A stretch of 64,000 bases of DNA from Nannocystis bainbridge (GCF_028368995.1 NZ_JAQNDL010000005.1:72501-136500); one strand, 5' to 3'. Counted from the first letter of the stretch, positions 11,735 through 20,952 are shown. Program-made: numbers and translations. Notes: generated by a model from the letters alone, not told the origin.

Positions 11735-12433
11735 GTGGCGCGCCACCCGGTCCTCACCGACGCGCTGCTGGACGCCGCGCTCGGGCCCGAGGCCGAACCT
11801 GACCCCAAGGCCAGGTCCCCGCGCTTCTTCCACCGCCCGCTGTACGAGCGCCTGACGCGGGCCCACCCAGCCAGCCCTTATCTGCTGTGGGCCGGCCCGA
11901 TCGCCGCTTGCCTGGCCTTCGGGACAGCCGCGCACGACCCTCCGCGGCTGCTCCTGCTGCTCGCCGTCGGCTGGCTGGTGTGGACCTTCGTCGAGTACTG
12001 GCTGCACCGCGGCTTCTTCCACCTCGCCCCCACCACCCCCGCGCGGCGCGTCACCAGCTTCATCGTCCACCGCCACCACCACGTCGCCCCGAACGACCGC
12101 GACCGCCTGGTCGCCACCCCGCTCTACAGCGGCGGCCTGGCCCTGCTGCTGCTCGGCCTCTACGGCCTGATCGCCGGCCCTGACGCCCGCTGGCCGCTGC
12201 TCGCCGGCACCCTGCTCGGCTATCTCGCCTACGAGCGGGCCCACCACCTCGCGCACCACGGCCGCCCGCGCACCGCCCTCGGCCGGGCCCTGCGCCGCCG
12301 CCACCTGCGCCACCACTTCGCCGACCGCGGGCTCGACTTCGGCATCTCGAGCCCCCTGTGGGACCTGGTCTTTCGCACCTACTCCAAGAGACATGCCCCC
12401 GAGGACAGGCCCGATCGGCCATGCCCTCCATGA
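11735..12433 (+). CDS. Fatty acid hydroxylase / sterol desaturase-family membrane protein
   Basis: 232 residues, GTG start three bases after the SpoU gene. Histidine clusters typical of the di-iron fatty acid hydroxylase superfamily are present: EYWLHRGFFH, VHRHHH, ERAHHLAHH and RRHLRHH, set between hydrophobic segments (about 48-85 and 130-165). The layout is like the FA2H group, which hydroxylates acyl chains in membranes. The C-terminal end (TYSKRHAPEDRPDRPCPP) is encoded by the palindromic array that begins at 12390, so the original C-terminus may have been replaced. Core pairs also lie in frame at 11798/11812 (EPDPKARS) and 11911/11925 (CLAFGTAA). Confidence 0.82.
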   Translation: MARHPVLTDALLDAALGPEAEPDPKARSPRFFHRPLYERLTRAHPASPYLLWAGPIAACLAFGTAAHDPPRLLLLLAVGWLVWTFVEYWLHRGFFHLAPTTPARRVTSFIVHRHHHVAPNDRDRLVATPLYSGGLALLLLGLYGLIAGPDARWPLLAGTLLGYLAYERAHHLAHHGRPRTALGRALRRRHLRHHFADRGLDFGISSPLWDLVFRTYSKRHAPEDRPDRPCPP

Positions 12434-12467
12434 CATGTCTCGATAGACATGTCCTTACGGACCGGAC
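12388..12467. repeat. Palindromic 14-bp-step array (6 cores) at a convergent junction
   Basis: Core centres at 12392, 12406, 12420, 12434 and 12448, with a weaker one at 12462, all 14 bases apart. The array contains the stop codon of the hydroxylase gene and ends at the stop of the opposing FG-GAP gene. Confidence 0.85.
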
Positions 12468-13918
12468 CGCAGCAGCGCCACCGCAGTCTGCTCCGGCCCG
12501 CCGGCGATCACGTCCGCCTTGCCGTCGCCGTCGAAGTCGCCGGCCGCCAGCAGCTCGGGCGCCGCGCCGCCGGCCACCGCGTGGCTCTGCACGCACGGAC
12601 CCTGACCCCCGGCGACGAAGATCACCCGCACCGCGTCTGTCGACCCGGTGACCAGATCGCCGGCCCCGTCGCCGTCGACGTCGGCGACGGGTCCGAGCAG
12701 CACCGGCCCTTCGACCCGCAGCTCCGACTGCGGCAGCCCTTGCGACCACCGCGAGAGCAGGTGCTTGCCCTGCGCCTCGCGGTGCCCGAGCACGTCGATC
12801 TGCCCGTCGCCGTCGAAGTCACCGGCGACCACGCTCGTCAGCGCCACCAGCCCCGGGCCGAGCAGCTCCTCCCGCAGCGCCAGCCCCTCTCCGTCGACGA
12901 ACTCGCGGACATCGACCTGCGGCCCGTTCCAGCCGGTGAGCAGCACGTCGAGCCGCGCCTGATCGCCGCCGACCGGCCCGACCGTCGCCTCGAATTTCGT
13001 CGTCCCGAGCATCACCGCCCCGAACGCCGCCCCGAAGCCGCCCACGCCGTCGCCCAGGTGCAGCGCCAGCCGCGTGTCCGGATCGTCGTCGCCGCGCGCC
13101 AGCAGGTCGGGCCGCCCGTCGCCGTCGAAATCGCCGCTCCACAGCTGCCGCGGCGCGTTGCCCAGCGAGCCCTGGACCGGCGCCGCGAACACGGCGTCCT
13201 TGCCGAACAGGAGGCTCAGCGGGCTGACCGGCGCCGCCAGCGACACCGCCAGGTCCAGCGAGCCGTCGCCGTCGAAGTCCGCGATCGCCAGCCGCTGCAT
13301 GCCCGGATCCAGCTCGGTCGGGAACAGGCCACCCGGCGCGAAGCCCCCGAGCCCGTCGCCGAGCAGCACCTCGACCTGCCCTTGCTCGGGCAGCACCACC
13401 ACCAGGTCGAGCGCCGCGTCACCGTCGAGGTCGGCCAGCGCCAGCGCCTCCGCCCGCCCCTGCAGCACCACCTTCGACGGCGTCAGCGGCAGCCGCTCGC
13501 ACAGCGGAATCGCCTCGATCGGCGCGCACCAGCCGGGCGACCCCTGGCATTCGTCGCCGTCGTAGCAATCCTCGTCGCCGTAGCATTCGTAGCCCTGACA
13601 GCGCAGCGCCAGATCGCCGCCCGGGAGCGGCACCTCCCGGCAACAACCGACCGCGTCGTAGCACTCGCCCTCGACGCAATACTCGCAGAAACCGTCGCAA
13701 TCGCCGTCGGACTGGCACTCCGGGGGCGGGCCCGACGTCCCGCTGGTCTCGCTCGTCGACGACGTCGGCGCCGTCGTCCCCGGCTCGGTCGGATCTCCCA
13801 TCGACGAACCCGGCGAAGAAGTCGAAGTCTGCTCGCCCGCGGTGTCGCCCTGCGGGGGTAGAGGACCACACGCCGTCACCCACACGCCCGCAGCAATCCA
13901 GGTCAATCGCGTCTGCAT
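12455..13918 (-). CDS. FG-GAP/VCBS-repeat lipoprotein
   Basis: 487 residues. ATG 13918 gives a lipoprotein signal peptide (MQTRLTWIAAGVWVTACG). A Thr/Ser-rich linker follows (about 20-70), then a Cys-rich stretch (CQSDGDCDGFCEYCVEGEC, about 75-130), then repeated Ca2+-binding FG-GAP/VCBS motifs of the form DxDGDGxxD (ADLDGDAALD, ADFDGDGSLD, GDFDGDGRPD, GDFDGDGQID, ADVDGDGAGD, GDFDGDGKAD). The repeats should fold into a beta-propeller like integrin alpha chains, so a role in adhesion or binding outside the cell is likely. No catalytic residues are seen. The upstream in-frame start at 13969 is less likely because it would bury the signal peptide. Confidence 0.85.
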   Translation of the reverse strand: MQTRLTWIAAGVWVTACGPLPPQGDTAGEQTSTSSPGSSMGDPTEPGTTAPTSSTSETSGTSGPPPECQSDGDCDGFCEYCVEGECYDAVGCCREVPLPGGDLALRCQGYECYGDEDCYDGDECQGSPGWCAPIEAIPLCERLPLTPSKVVLQGRAEALALADLDGDAALDLVVVLPEQGQVEVLLGDGLGGFAPGGLFPTELDPGMQRLAIADFDGDGSLDLAVSLAAPVSPLSLLFGKDAVFAAPVQGSLGNAPRQLWSGDFDGDGRPDLLARGDDDPDTRLALHLGDGVGGFGAAFGAVMLGTTKFEATVGPVGGDQARLDVLLTGWNGPQVDVREFVDGEGLALREELLGPGLVALTSVVAGDFDGDGQIDVLGHREAQGKHLLSRWSQGLPQSELRVEGPVLLGPVADVDGDGAGDLVTGSTDAVRVIFVAGGQGPCVQSHAVAGGAAPELLAAGDFDGDGKADVIAGGPEQTAVALLRSGP

Positions 13919-14084
13919 GCCACCGCAGCATCGCACATTCGTCGGAGCGCGCCACGGCCCACGATCCACGGCACAGGCGTGGACCTCTGTGGCCTGCGCG
14001 ACGCAGGCGCGCCTTCGCTGCTGGCCCGTCCGGCTCCAGTCTGTTTACTCTACGATGGGCCCGTGATCGGGCCACAAGGACCCA

Positions 14085-15023
14085 ATGAAGACCACGACTC
14101 TATGGTGCTCGATCCTCGGCCTGTGCGCGTTCGCGTGCGATGTCCCTGATGGTTCCACGCCTGGTGAGGCGCAAGTCGTCGCGCTCGACGACGACGCCCG
14201 CGACCTCTGCGAGATGGAAGACGACGCCTGTGCCGACGACCTCGCGGCCGCCGAGGAGGCCGCCCTTCACGGTCGCTGCGGCGTCCATCCGAGCGCCTTC
14301 GAGGTCGCGGCCATGGAGGCCGACTTCCTGCACCGCTTCGCCGCCGGCCCCTCGCCGGAGGCCGTGGGTCCGCGGGCCGCGGTCCCGGTGTGGTTCCACG
14401 TCCTGCGCAGCAGCTCCGGCGCCGGCGACATCAGCGACGCCCAGATCAACGCCCAGCTCAACCTCCTCAACTCGACCTTCGGCCCGGCCGGCTTCTCGTT
14501 CGCGCTCGCCGGCGTCGACCGCACCAACAACAACAGCTGGTACGGCATGAGCCCCGGCTCCTCGGCCGAGAAGCAGGCCAAGACCGCCCTGCGCAAGGGC
14601 GGCAAGGAGACCCTCAACATCTATACCGGCAACATCGGTCAGGGTCTGCTCGGTTGGGCCAACTTTCCCTCCTCGTACGCCAGCGACCCCAAGGGCGACG
14701 GCGTCGTGATCCTCAACGCCAGCCTCCCCGGCGGCAACGCGGCCCCCTACAACCTCGGCATGACCGGCGTGCACGAGGTCGGCCACTGGATGGGCCTCTA
14801 TCACACCTTCCAGGGCGGCTGCTCCAAGCAGGGCGACCTCGTCGACGACACCCCCGCCGAGAAGAGCTCCGCGTTCGGCTGCCCTGTCGGCCGCGACACC
14901 TGCCCCGCCGCCGGCGTCGACCCGATCCGCAACTACATGGATTACACCGACGATGCTTGCATGACCAATTTCACGGCCGGCCAGGCCACCCGCATGAAGG
15001 CCCAGATCGCCACCTACCGCTGA
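14085..15023 (+). CDS. Secreted pappalysin-like zinc metalloprotease (M43 type), lipoprotein
   Basis: 312 residues. The N-terminus [19 protein letters not shown] is a lipoprotein signal with a lipobox-like LCAFAC. The metzincin zinc site [11 protein letters not shown] is at about residue 230 and the Met-turn region [11 protein letters not shown] near 285, the combination seen in family M43 (pappalysins, cytophagalysin). The preceding strand PVWFHVL and [13 protein letters not shown] helix are also family features. Four or more Cys residues around [13 protein letters not shown] probably form disulfides. It likely cleaves proteins outside the cell. A Shine-Dalgarno-like AAGGA lies 7 bases before the ATG. 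A terminator-like hairpin follows at 15115. Confidence 0.9.
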   Translation: MKTTTLWCSILGLCAFACDVPDGSTPGEAQVVALDDDARDLCEMEDDACADDLAAAEEAALHGRCGVHPSAFEVAAMEADFLHRFAAGPSPEAVGPRAAVPVWFHVLRSSSGAGDISDAQINAQLNLLNSTFGPAGFSFALAGVDRTNNNSWYGMSPGSSAEKQAKTALRKGGKETLNIYTGNIGQGLLGWANFPSSYASDPKGDGVVILNASLPGGNAAPYNLGMTGVHEVGHWMGLYHTFQGGCSKQGDLVDDTPAEKSSAFGCPVGRDTCPAAGVDPIRNYMDYTDDACMTNFTAGQATRMKAQIATYR

Positions 15024-15114
15024 TCCCCGGGTCCGGCGCGCGCCTCGGGGCCTGTCGCCCTCAGGCACGCGCCGACCTCGAACCGGCGGACACGCCATTC
15101 GCTGTCTCGCCTGA

Positions 15115-15149
15115 AAGGCCGCGTTCCTCCTGCAAGGTCACGCGGCCTT
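15115..15149 (+). terminator. Stem-loop after the metalloprotease gene
   Basis: AAGGCCGCG pairs with CGCGGCCTT (9 bp) around a 17-base loop, 91 bases after the stop codon. There is no T run, so termination is plausible but not certain. Confidence 0.4.
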
Positions 15150-15227
15150 CGTTGCACCTGCACCGCGCTTGCGTATTGAAAGCCGGGCCCGACCTGTGCT
15201 CTACGTGGCGTCGTCGGAGATTGTGTA

Positions 15228-16526
15228 ATGTCGCAACGTAGCCTCGATTTCTTCTGTGCTTGCTCTCTACTCTTGCTCGCCTGCGGCGACTCCGGCGGGG
15301 ACTCCGGCGGCACCGGCGGCGTATCGGCGTCCGGCGTGACCTCGGCCGGCGGCACCGTCACCGCCACCACCACCGCCACGACTGGCAGCGAGAGCACCAC
15401 CGGCAACGGCGGCAGCGACTCGACGGCCACCAGCCCGACCACCGGCGAACCGACCACCGGCACCACCGCCCCGGTCGACACCACCGGCCCGGACACCACC
15501 AGCACGACCGAGCCCGCCACCAGCGACACCACGTCGACGACCACCACCACCGGCGACGACACCACCACCTCGACGACCGTCGCTTCGACCACCGACGGCA
15601 CCACCGGCGAGTGCGCCGCCGTCACCGAGACGGCGACCAACAAGAAGCAGCCGGCCGACATCCTGTTCGTCATCGACAACTCGGGCTCGATGGACATGGA
15701 GATCGCCAGCGTGCAGGCCAACATGAACCAGTTCTCGGCCAAGATCATCGCCAGCGGCATCGACGTGCACGTCATCGTCGTCTCCGACAACAGCATCTGC
15801 GTCGGCGCCCCGCTCGGCTCCGGCAACTGTCCCGCCGACAGCAAGCCGCCGACCTACACCCGCATCAATCAGGGCGTCGGCAGCAACAACGCCCTCCAGC
15901 TGGCGGTCAACACCTACCCGCAATACAAGGACAAGCTGCGGCCCGACGCCGCCACCCACGTCGTCGTCGTCACCGACGACAACTCCAACATGGACGCCAA
16001 CACCTTCGACGCCCAGTTCAAGGCGCTCGAGCCCGGCATGGCCGACTACAAGATGCACGCGATCTGCGGCGCCAAGGGCCCCAGCGACTTCCTGTGGTGC
16101 ATCCAGAACGCGGTGTGCTGCGCCTTCACGGCCGACGCCGGCGACGTCTACCTCGACCTCATCGCCAGCACCGGCGGCAAGTGGGGCGACCTCTGCCTGC
16201 AGAACTTCACCCCCGTGTTCGACGAGCTGTCGACCCAGGTCATCATGGGCGCCACCCTCGCCTGCGAGTGGAGCATCCCCGAGCCGATGGGCGAGCCGAT
16301 CGACTTCGACAAGGTCAACGTCGAGTTCGACGACGGCACCCCCGAGACCTTCGGCAAGGTCCCGAGCCCCGCCGAGTGCGCCAACGTCAGCGACGGCTGG
16401 TACTACGACGACGAGCAGAACCCGACCAAGATCGTCGTCTGCCCGCAGACCTGCACCAAGATCCAGGGCGTCGACGACGCCAAGATCAACATCCAGTTCG
16501 GCTGCGAGACCATCATCGCCCAGTGA
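15228..16526 (+). CDS. VWA-domain lipoprotein with Thr-rich linker
   Basis: 432 residues. The signal peptide ends in a lipobox (LLLLACG near residue 19). A Gly/Ser/Thr/Asp-rich low-complexity linker runs to about residue 125 (repeated TTG, TTT, TGD units), which would hold the domain away from the outer membrane. The VWA domain starts at DILFVIDNSGSM with an intact MIDAS DxSxS motif. The C-terminal part is Cys-rich (CVGAPLGSGNC, CGAKG, CIQNAVCCAF), typical of a family of myxobacterial VWA lipoproteins. Function is unknown; metal-dependent protein binding is expected from the VWA fold. Two other VWA lipoproteins occur in the window. Confidence 0.87.
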   Translation: MSQRSLDFFCACSLLLLACGDSGGDSGGTGGVSASGVTSAGGTVTATTTATTGSESTTGNGGSDSTATSPTTGEPTTGTTAPVDTTGPDTTSTTEPATSDTTSTTTTTGDDTTTSTTVASTTDGTTGECAAVTETATNKKQPADILFVIDNSGSMDMEIASVQANMNQFSAKIIASGIDVHVIVVSDNSICVGAPLGSGNCPADSKPPTYTRINQGVGSNNALQLAVNTYPQYKDKLRPDAATHVVVVTDDNSNMDANTFDAQFKALEPGMADYKMHAICGAKGPSDFLWCIQNAVCCAFTADAGDVYLDLIASTGGKWGDLCLQNFTPVFDELSTQVIMGATLACEWSIPEPMGEPIDFDKVNVEFDDGTPETFGKVPSPAECANVSDGWYYDDEQNPTKIVVCPQTCTKIQGVDDAKINIQFGCETIIAQ

Positions 16527-16530
16527 TCCA

Positions 16531-16553
16531 CGACCTGGCCCTTCGGCCATGTG
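16531..16553. repeat. Palindromic core pair
   Basis: CCTG core at 16534 and CATG core at 16548, 14 bases apart around the loop CTTC, immediately after the VWA gene. It could form an 8-bp hairpin. Confidence 0.6.
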
Positions 16554-16976
16554 ATTTCCGCGATCGCACGCCGCCCCCGATCCCGCCGTCGAAACCGTTC
16601 ACTCGCTTCCAGGCGCTGTTCGCAGCCCTGGACGGGTTCGGCCGCGACGGCGACTCACGGCGCCCGCGGCCATCGCCGCGCGGGACCAAGCCCGCGACCG
16701 CGACGACCTGGCGGACCTCTGCTTCCTCCGCCCTGCCGAACGAGCGGCGCATCACCATCATGCTCGCTCTCCGCGAGCGAATGACCGCGAGTCGGTGGTG
16801 AGCCCGACGCGGGCTCGCGACCGACCTCGCCCTCGTCCACCCGGACGGCGAGGAAGGCGCTCTCCTGGCCCGCTCGCCGACGCCGAGCACCTGCTCGACC
16901 TCCAGGGCACCCATGGCTGCGCGCCAGCCCCGACCGCCGCCTCCGCCGCGCCGCGTGTCTGGCATGCTTTCGGGCG
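16554..16976. other. Intergenic region without a recognisable gene
   Basis: About 420 GC-rich bases between the VWA lipoprotein and the small membrane protein. Open frames exist on both strands but are Arg/Pro-rich and resemble nothing I know. I see no clear promoter. Confidence 0.4.
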
Positions 16977-17684
16977 ATGTCCACCTCGCGGCTGCTGGTG
17001 CTCGTGCTCGTGCTCGCGGGGCTGCACCTCGGCGTCGACCCGCTCGCCGCCGAGATCGTCGGCACCTTCGGGGCCGTGCTCGCGGCCACTCGCTTCAGCC
17101 GCGGCGATCCTCCCCGTCGCCCGTGGCTGCTCCGCGCCGTGGCTCTCGGCCTCGTCGCCCTCGCCCACGCCCTCCAGCGCCTCGACCTCGTCGCCGGCCA
17201 CCGCCTCGACTACGTCCTCCTGATCGTCGCCAACATCCTCGGCGCCTGCGCCCTGCTCGGCTTCTTGCGCGTCCTTCGTCGCAGCGGCCTCACCATCCCG
17301 CTGCGCCGCCGCGAGCGCCTCGTCGCCGTCGTGCTCGCCGGGGCCATCCTCGTCGTGGTCGGCAGGATCCTCGCCGCCCTCGCCCTCGCCTCTCTGCGCG
17401 ACCTCGCCGTCGCCGTCAGCACGATCTGCGACGCCCTCGTCTTCGCCGCCGCCGCCTTGCTGCTCCGTCATGTCTCGCCGATGCGCGGCGGCCTGGTCGC
17501 GCAGCCCTACCTCCTGCTCGCCGTCGACGGCCTGTGCTTCCTCGCGCTCGACCTCGCTCACGCCCTGCAGCCCACGCCTGAGGCTGCCCTCGCCCCTCTG
17601 AGCGCCCTCGGCCACGCGGCGGGCGGCGCCGCCGGGTTCGCCCAGGCCGCCCTCGTGCGACGCGGCGCCCGGCCCTCGCGTTGA
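16977..17684 (+). CDS. Hypothetical integral membrane protein
   Basis: 235 residues with about six or seven hydrophobic segments (for example LLVLVLVLAGLHLGV at the start, YVLLIVANILGACALLGF near 85, LVAVVLAGAILVVVGRIL near 118 and LLLAVDGLCFLALDLAHAL near 180) and short Arg-rich loops. I do not recognise the family and see no catalytic motif. The GC3-rich codon pattern supports it as a real gene. The next gene begins 32 bases downstream, so both may share a transcript. Confidence 0.65.
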   Translation: MSTSRLLVLVLVLAGLHLGVDPLAAEIVGTFGAVLAATRFSRGDPPRRPWLLRAVALGLVALAHALQRLDLVAGHRLDYVLLIVANILGACALLGFLRVLRRSGLTIPLRRRERLVAVVLAGAILVVVGRILAALALASLRDLAVAVSTICDALVFAAAALLLRHVSPMRGGLVAQPYLLLAVDGLCFLALDLAHALQPTPEAALAPLSALGHAAGGAAGFAQAALVRRGARPSR

Positions 17685-17716
17685 CAGCGACCGCCAGGCC
17701 GCGACACGCTCTCTCC

Positions 17717-18319
17717 ATGGCCGACGAGTCCCACGCGCTCGTGCCCACCGAGGGCTCGCGCCTGCCCGATCCCTACGAGCAGCGCTACATGGCCGGCGAG
17801 GGCACCGTGCTGTACCGCCACAAGTACAGCGCCCCGTGGCAGCTGCACCTGATCTTCGTCCTCACCATCACCGCGGTGTTCGGCGCCGCGGTGGCCGCCG
17901 GCGGCCTCGTGGGTGGCGCGATCGGCATGGCCGTCGGCGCCCCGCTGTTCGGCCTGATGTGGATCCTCTTCTCGGTCCTGCGCGTCACCGTCTCCGAGGG
18001 CCACGTCAACGTCCAGTACGGCCTGTTCGGGCCCAAGATCCCCATCTCCGGCATCGAGCAGGCCGAGCTCGTGCAGTACAACTGGCGCCGCTTCGGCGGC
18101 TGGGGCATCAAGCGCTCGCTGGCCGGCGAGTGGATCTACAACATGCCCGGCGACGGCGGCCGCGCGGTCCGCATCGTCTGGCGCGACGCTCGTGGCAAGC
18201 GCCACGTCACCCACGTCGGCAGCCCGCGCGCCGACGAATTGCTGCAACAGATCGGCCGCGCCCGCGGCGCCCTGCCCGCCGGCGCGAGCCCGGCCGCGCT
18301 CGAGCCCGGCGACCCCTGA
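17717..18319 (+). CDS. Membrane protein with PH-like (YdbT/bPH2-type) domain
   Basis: 200 residues. Two membrane segments (about 42-62 and 70-92) are followed by a beta-rich region (VTVSEGHVNVQYGLFGPKIP, then IEQAELVQYNWRRFGGWGIK) that resembles bacterial pleckstrin-homology domains found in small membrane proteins. ATG 17717 is preferred; a TTG at 17681 overlapping the upstream stop would add 12 residues. The stop codon directly adjoins a palindromic array. No specific function can be assigned. Confidence 0.65.
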   Translation: MADESHALVPTEGSRLPDPYEQRYMAGEGTVLYRHKYSAPWQLHLIFVLTITAVFGAAVAAGGLVGGAIGMAVGAPLFGLMWILFSVLRVTVSEGHVNVQYGLFGPKIPISGIEQAELVQYNWRRFGGWGIKRSLAGEWIYNMPGDGGRAVRIVWRDARGKRHVTHVGSPRADELLQQIGRARGALPAGASPAALEPGDP

Positions 18320-18367
18320 CATATCCCATCGGGCATGTCCTCCGAGACATGTTCGATGTGCCATGCG
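18317..18367. repeat. Palindromic 14-bp-step array (4 cores) at a convergent junction
   Basis: Centres at 18320 (CATA), 18334, 18348 and 18362. It fills most of the gap between the convergent PH-like gene and the DNA methyltransferase gene. Confidence 0.8.
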
Positions 18368-18406
18368 ACGAGCCCGTCCTCGACGGCTCGCCCGCAGCCC
18401 CTCATC

Positions 18407-20887
18407 TCACCCCGCCCGCCCGCGGACGAACGCCTCCGGCCACCCGCCGTGGCCCGCGATCGCCCGGTCCACCTCCGCCATCACCCCCAGCGTCGCCCGC
18501 AGCGCCGCCGCGAAGCTACGGTAGTGCCGCACATCCTCGGCGCTCAGCGTCGAGCCGCGGCGCGCCTTCAACCACTTCTCGCACGGCGCATAGCCCCCGA
18601 CCTCGAATCGCCACACCTCCGCCGGCACGCCCGCGAACCCGCGGGTCCTTCTGCGGTCGACGAAGACATGTCCCTCGGACCACGTCACCTGCTCCACCGG
18701 CCCCGGCGGACCTGTCCATTCGGCCAGCCCCTCCTCGACCTCCGCCGTCTCGAGCAGCTGCAGCCCCGCCAGCCGCGCCCCCAGGCCCACCAGCGCCTCC
18801 ACCAGCGCCGGCGCGGCCGCGATCGGCACCCGCGCGAAGTCCTCGCGGATCGCCGGCCCGTAGCGCGCGCGATACGTCGGGCTGTGCACGACCGCGAGCA
18901 CGTAGTGCAGCACCGCCTCCGGCCCCAGCCCTCTCCCTGCCGCTCCGGCCAGCGCCCCCGCGAACTCAGGCCGCAAGTTGCTCGAGCGCGCCCCCTCGTC
19001 GCCGCGCAGGTACAGCGGCGCCAGGAAGTCCTGCCCGCGGTTGCCCAGATAAAACGTCCCGTGGCAGATCGGGTCGCGCGTCACCCCGAAGTGAGACACC
19101 CGCGGGCCGACGATCTGGCGGTTGTACACCAGCGCCAGGTTGTCGCCCGCGAGCATGTGCCGCATCACCGCCGCGCGCGGCCGGCCGAGGAACCCACCTG
19201 ACTTTTCGGACATGTACGTCCAGCGCCAGTCGAACGGCCGGTAGAGGATCCGCCGCACCCGCTCCGGCGCCGGTCCGAGCGCCCGCAGCTCGGCCTGCGC
19301 CGCCGCCAGCGACCACGCCCCGTCGGCCGCGATCGCCAGGGCCTGCCGCGCCTCCGCCTCGCTCGCGCGCGCCAGCAGCTCGACCCGCGCCTGCAGCTCC
19401 GCCGCCGTCCAGCCGATGCACACCGGATCGTTCTTGCTCTGGATCCCCGAGCTGTGGACCGCGAAGATCTCGGGCAGCGACCACCAGCCCGCATACTCGC
19501 CGAGATCATCACATGTCTCATCGGACATGTCCCAGCGGTGATACGGCGCTCGCGCCTGGTGCGGCCGCAGCAGCGCCGCCAGCCCCGCCGGCTCGGCCAG
19601 CCGCGCCAGCTTGTCGGCCCGCCGGCCCCGCAGCGAGCAGCCGTCGTGCCCCGCCCCGCCGCCGCGACACAGCCACGCGATCGCCACTCCCTGCGTGATC
19701 GCAAACACGTTCTCGTCGACCACGTCGCCGCGCACGTCGCCGTGGAGGTCGACCACGCGCCGCCACGGGAACGTCGCCTGCAGGCTCGCTCGCATCCCGC
19801 GCTTGGCGATCCCCACCAGCAAATCGCGGTTGATTACCAGCCCCACCACCGCGCGCGGCACCTGCTCGGCCAACCACTCGGCCAGGCGCAGGAACTTCCA
19901 CTCGTCGCGCAGCAGATCGCTCTTGGTCTCGCCGAGCCCCGACCTCCAGCGCTGCAGCTCCGCCACCAGCCACGGCGGCGCCGACGACGACGCCGCGTAG
20001 GGCGGGTTGCCGATCACCACCGTGAACCGCCGCGTCGGCGGCTCGGCCAACGCGTCGCCCCGGATCACGCCGAACGCCTCCTGCCCGCTCGACGCGTAAC
20101 CACTGCGGATCAGCGCGTCCGCCAGCCGCAGCCGCGCGACCACCAGCGGCGCCAGCATCGGCTCGAACGCGTGAAGGCGCGGCAGCAGGTGCGCGGGCAC
20201 GTAGGCCCGCCAGCGCTGCAGCACGGCGGGGTCGTCCCACCCGCGCGCGCCGAGCTGGCGACACCACCGGTCTTTCATCGTCCGCTCGATCGAGCGCACG
20301 CACGCCAGCACGAAGGCTCCGGTGCCGCACGCAAAATCGAGGATCGACACGAACGGCTGCGCCCCTGCCTCGCCCGTCACCTGCGCCCACGTGTCGGTGG
20401 CCGCCAGACCGTCGGCGAGCCCCAGCCGGGTGCGCAGCGCCTCGTCGACGCCGCTCACGATCGCCGTCACCAGCGCGCGCGGCGTGTAGAACACTCCGCC
20501 TCGCCGCCGCGCGCGCGGATCGAGGGCCGCCAGCAAGGGCTCGAAGAACGCCTCCGCCGCCGCCTCACCGCCGACCGGCGCGAGCGCGTCGAGTCGCCCC
20601 GCGAGTCGCGTCAACTCGTCCGCCAGCGGCCCCGTCAATCCCGCCAGCTCGCGCTGCAACCCGGCCGCCCGCGCCAGCTCGCGCGCCAGCGTCAGGGTCG
20701 CCTCACCACCTGTCTCTTCGGACAGCACACGCGCAGTGAACAGCGCCGCCACCAGCGCCGCCGCCTGGGCCTCGACCTCGTGCTCCCCCGTCAGTCGGGC
20801 CAGCCGCGGCTGCAGCGCGCGAACCTCCGCCGCCAACATCGGCGCCAGCGCCCCGGCCCTCCCGCTGGCGCCCGCACGCCGTCCCAC
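18407..20887 (-). CDS. N6-adenine DNA methyltransferase with type ISP-like specificity domain
   Basis: 826 residues (GTG start; an ATG at residue 17 is possible). Motif I DFACGTGAFVL near residue 188 binds SAM and motif IV NPPY near 288 is the adenine-methylating site; VFYTPRALV precedes them as in N6 DNA methylases. The C-terminal third (VLHYVLAVVHSPTYRARY, EVWRFEVGGYAPCEKWLKAR, EDVRHYRSFAAALR) matches the methylase/target-recognition part of single-chain type ISP enzymes such as LlaGI. The nuclease and helicase of those enzymes are absent and no neighbour supplies them, so it may be a solitary methylase. Five palindromic core pairs lie in frame (18667, 18711, 19197, 19512, 20709), encoding for example DMSDETC and VTWSEGHV. 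Confidence 0.85.
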   Translation of the reverse strand: MGRRAGASGRAGALAPMLAAEVRALQPRLARLTGEHEVEAQAAALVAALFTARVLSEETGGEATLTLARELARAAGLQRELAGLTGPLADELTRLAGRLDALAPVGGEAAAEAFFEPLLAALDPRARRRGGVFYTPRALVTAIVSGVDEALRTRLGLADGLAATDTWAQVTGEAGAQPFVSILDFACGTGAFVLACVRSIERTMKDRWCRQLGARGWDDPAVLQRWRAYVPAHLLPRLHAFEPMLAPLVVARLRLADALIRSGYASSGQEAFGVIRGDALAEPPTRRFTVVIGNPPYAASSSAPPWLVAELQRWRSGLGETKSDLLRDEWKFLRLAEWLAEQVPRAVVGLVINRDLLVGIAKRGMRASLQATFPWRRVVDLHGDVRGDVVDENVFAITQGVAIAWLCRGGGAGHDGCSLRGRRADKLARLAEPAGLAALLRPHQARAPYHRWDMSDETCDDLGEYAGWWSLPEIFAVHSSGIQSKNDPVCIGWTAAELQARVELLARASEAEARQALAIAADGAWSLAAAQAELRALGPAPERVRRILYRPFDWRWTYMSEKSGGFLGRPRAAVMRHMLAGDNLALVYNRQIVGPRVSHFGVTRDPICHGTFYLGNRGQDFLAPLYLRGDEGARSSNLRPEFAGALAGAAGRGLGPEAVLHYVLAVVHSPTYRARYGPAIREDFARVPIAAAPALVEALVGLGARLAGLQLLETAEVEEGLAEWTGPPGPVEQVTWSEGHVFVDRRRTRGFAGVPAEVWRFEVGGYAPCEKWLKARRGSTLSAEDVRHYRSFAAALRATLGVMAEVDRAIAGHGGWPEAFVRGRAG

Positions 20888-20952
20888 CCAGGCAGCCTAA
20901 CCGAAGCCGCAGCCACCGACAACGCTCACCCCGCCCGCCGAGTGGACCTCGC

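Noticed and set aside
16513..16965. Minus-strand ORF in the gap before the small membrane protein
   Set aside because: Arg/Gly-rich composition, no motif and overlap with the end of the VWA gene.
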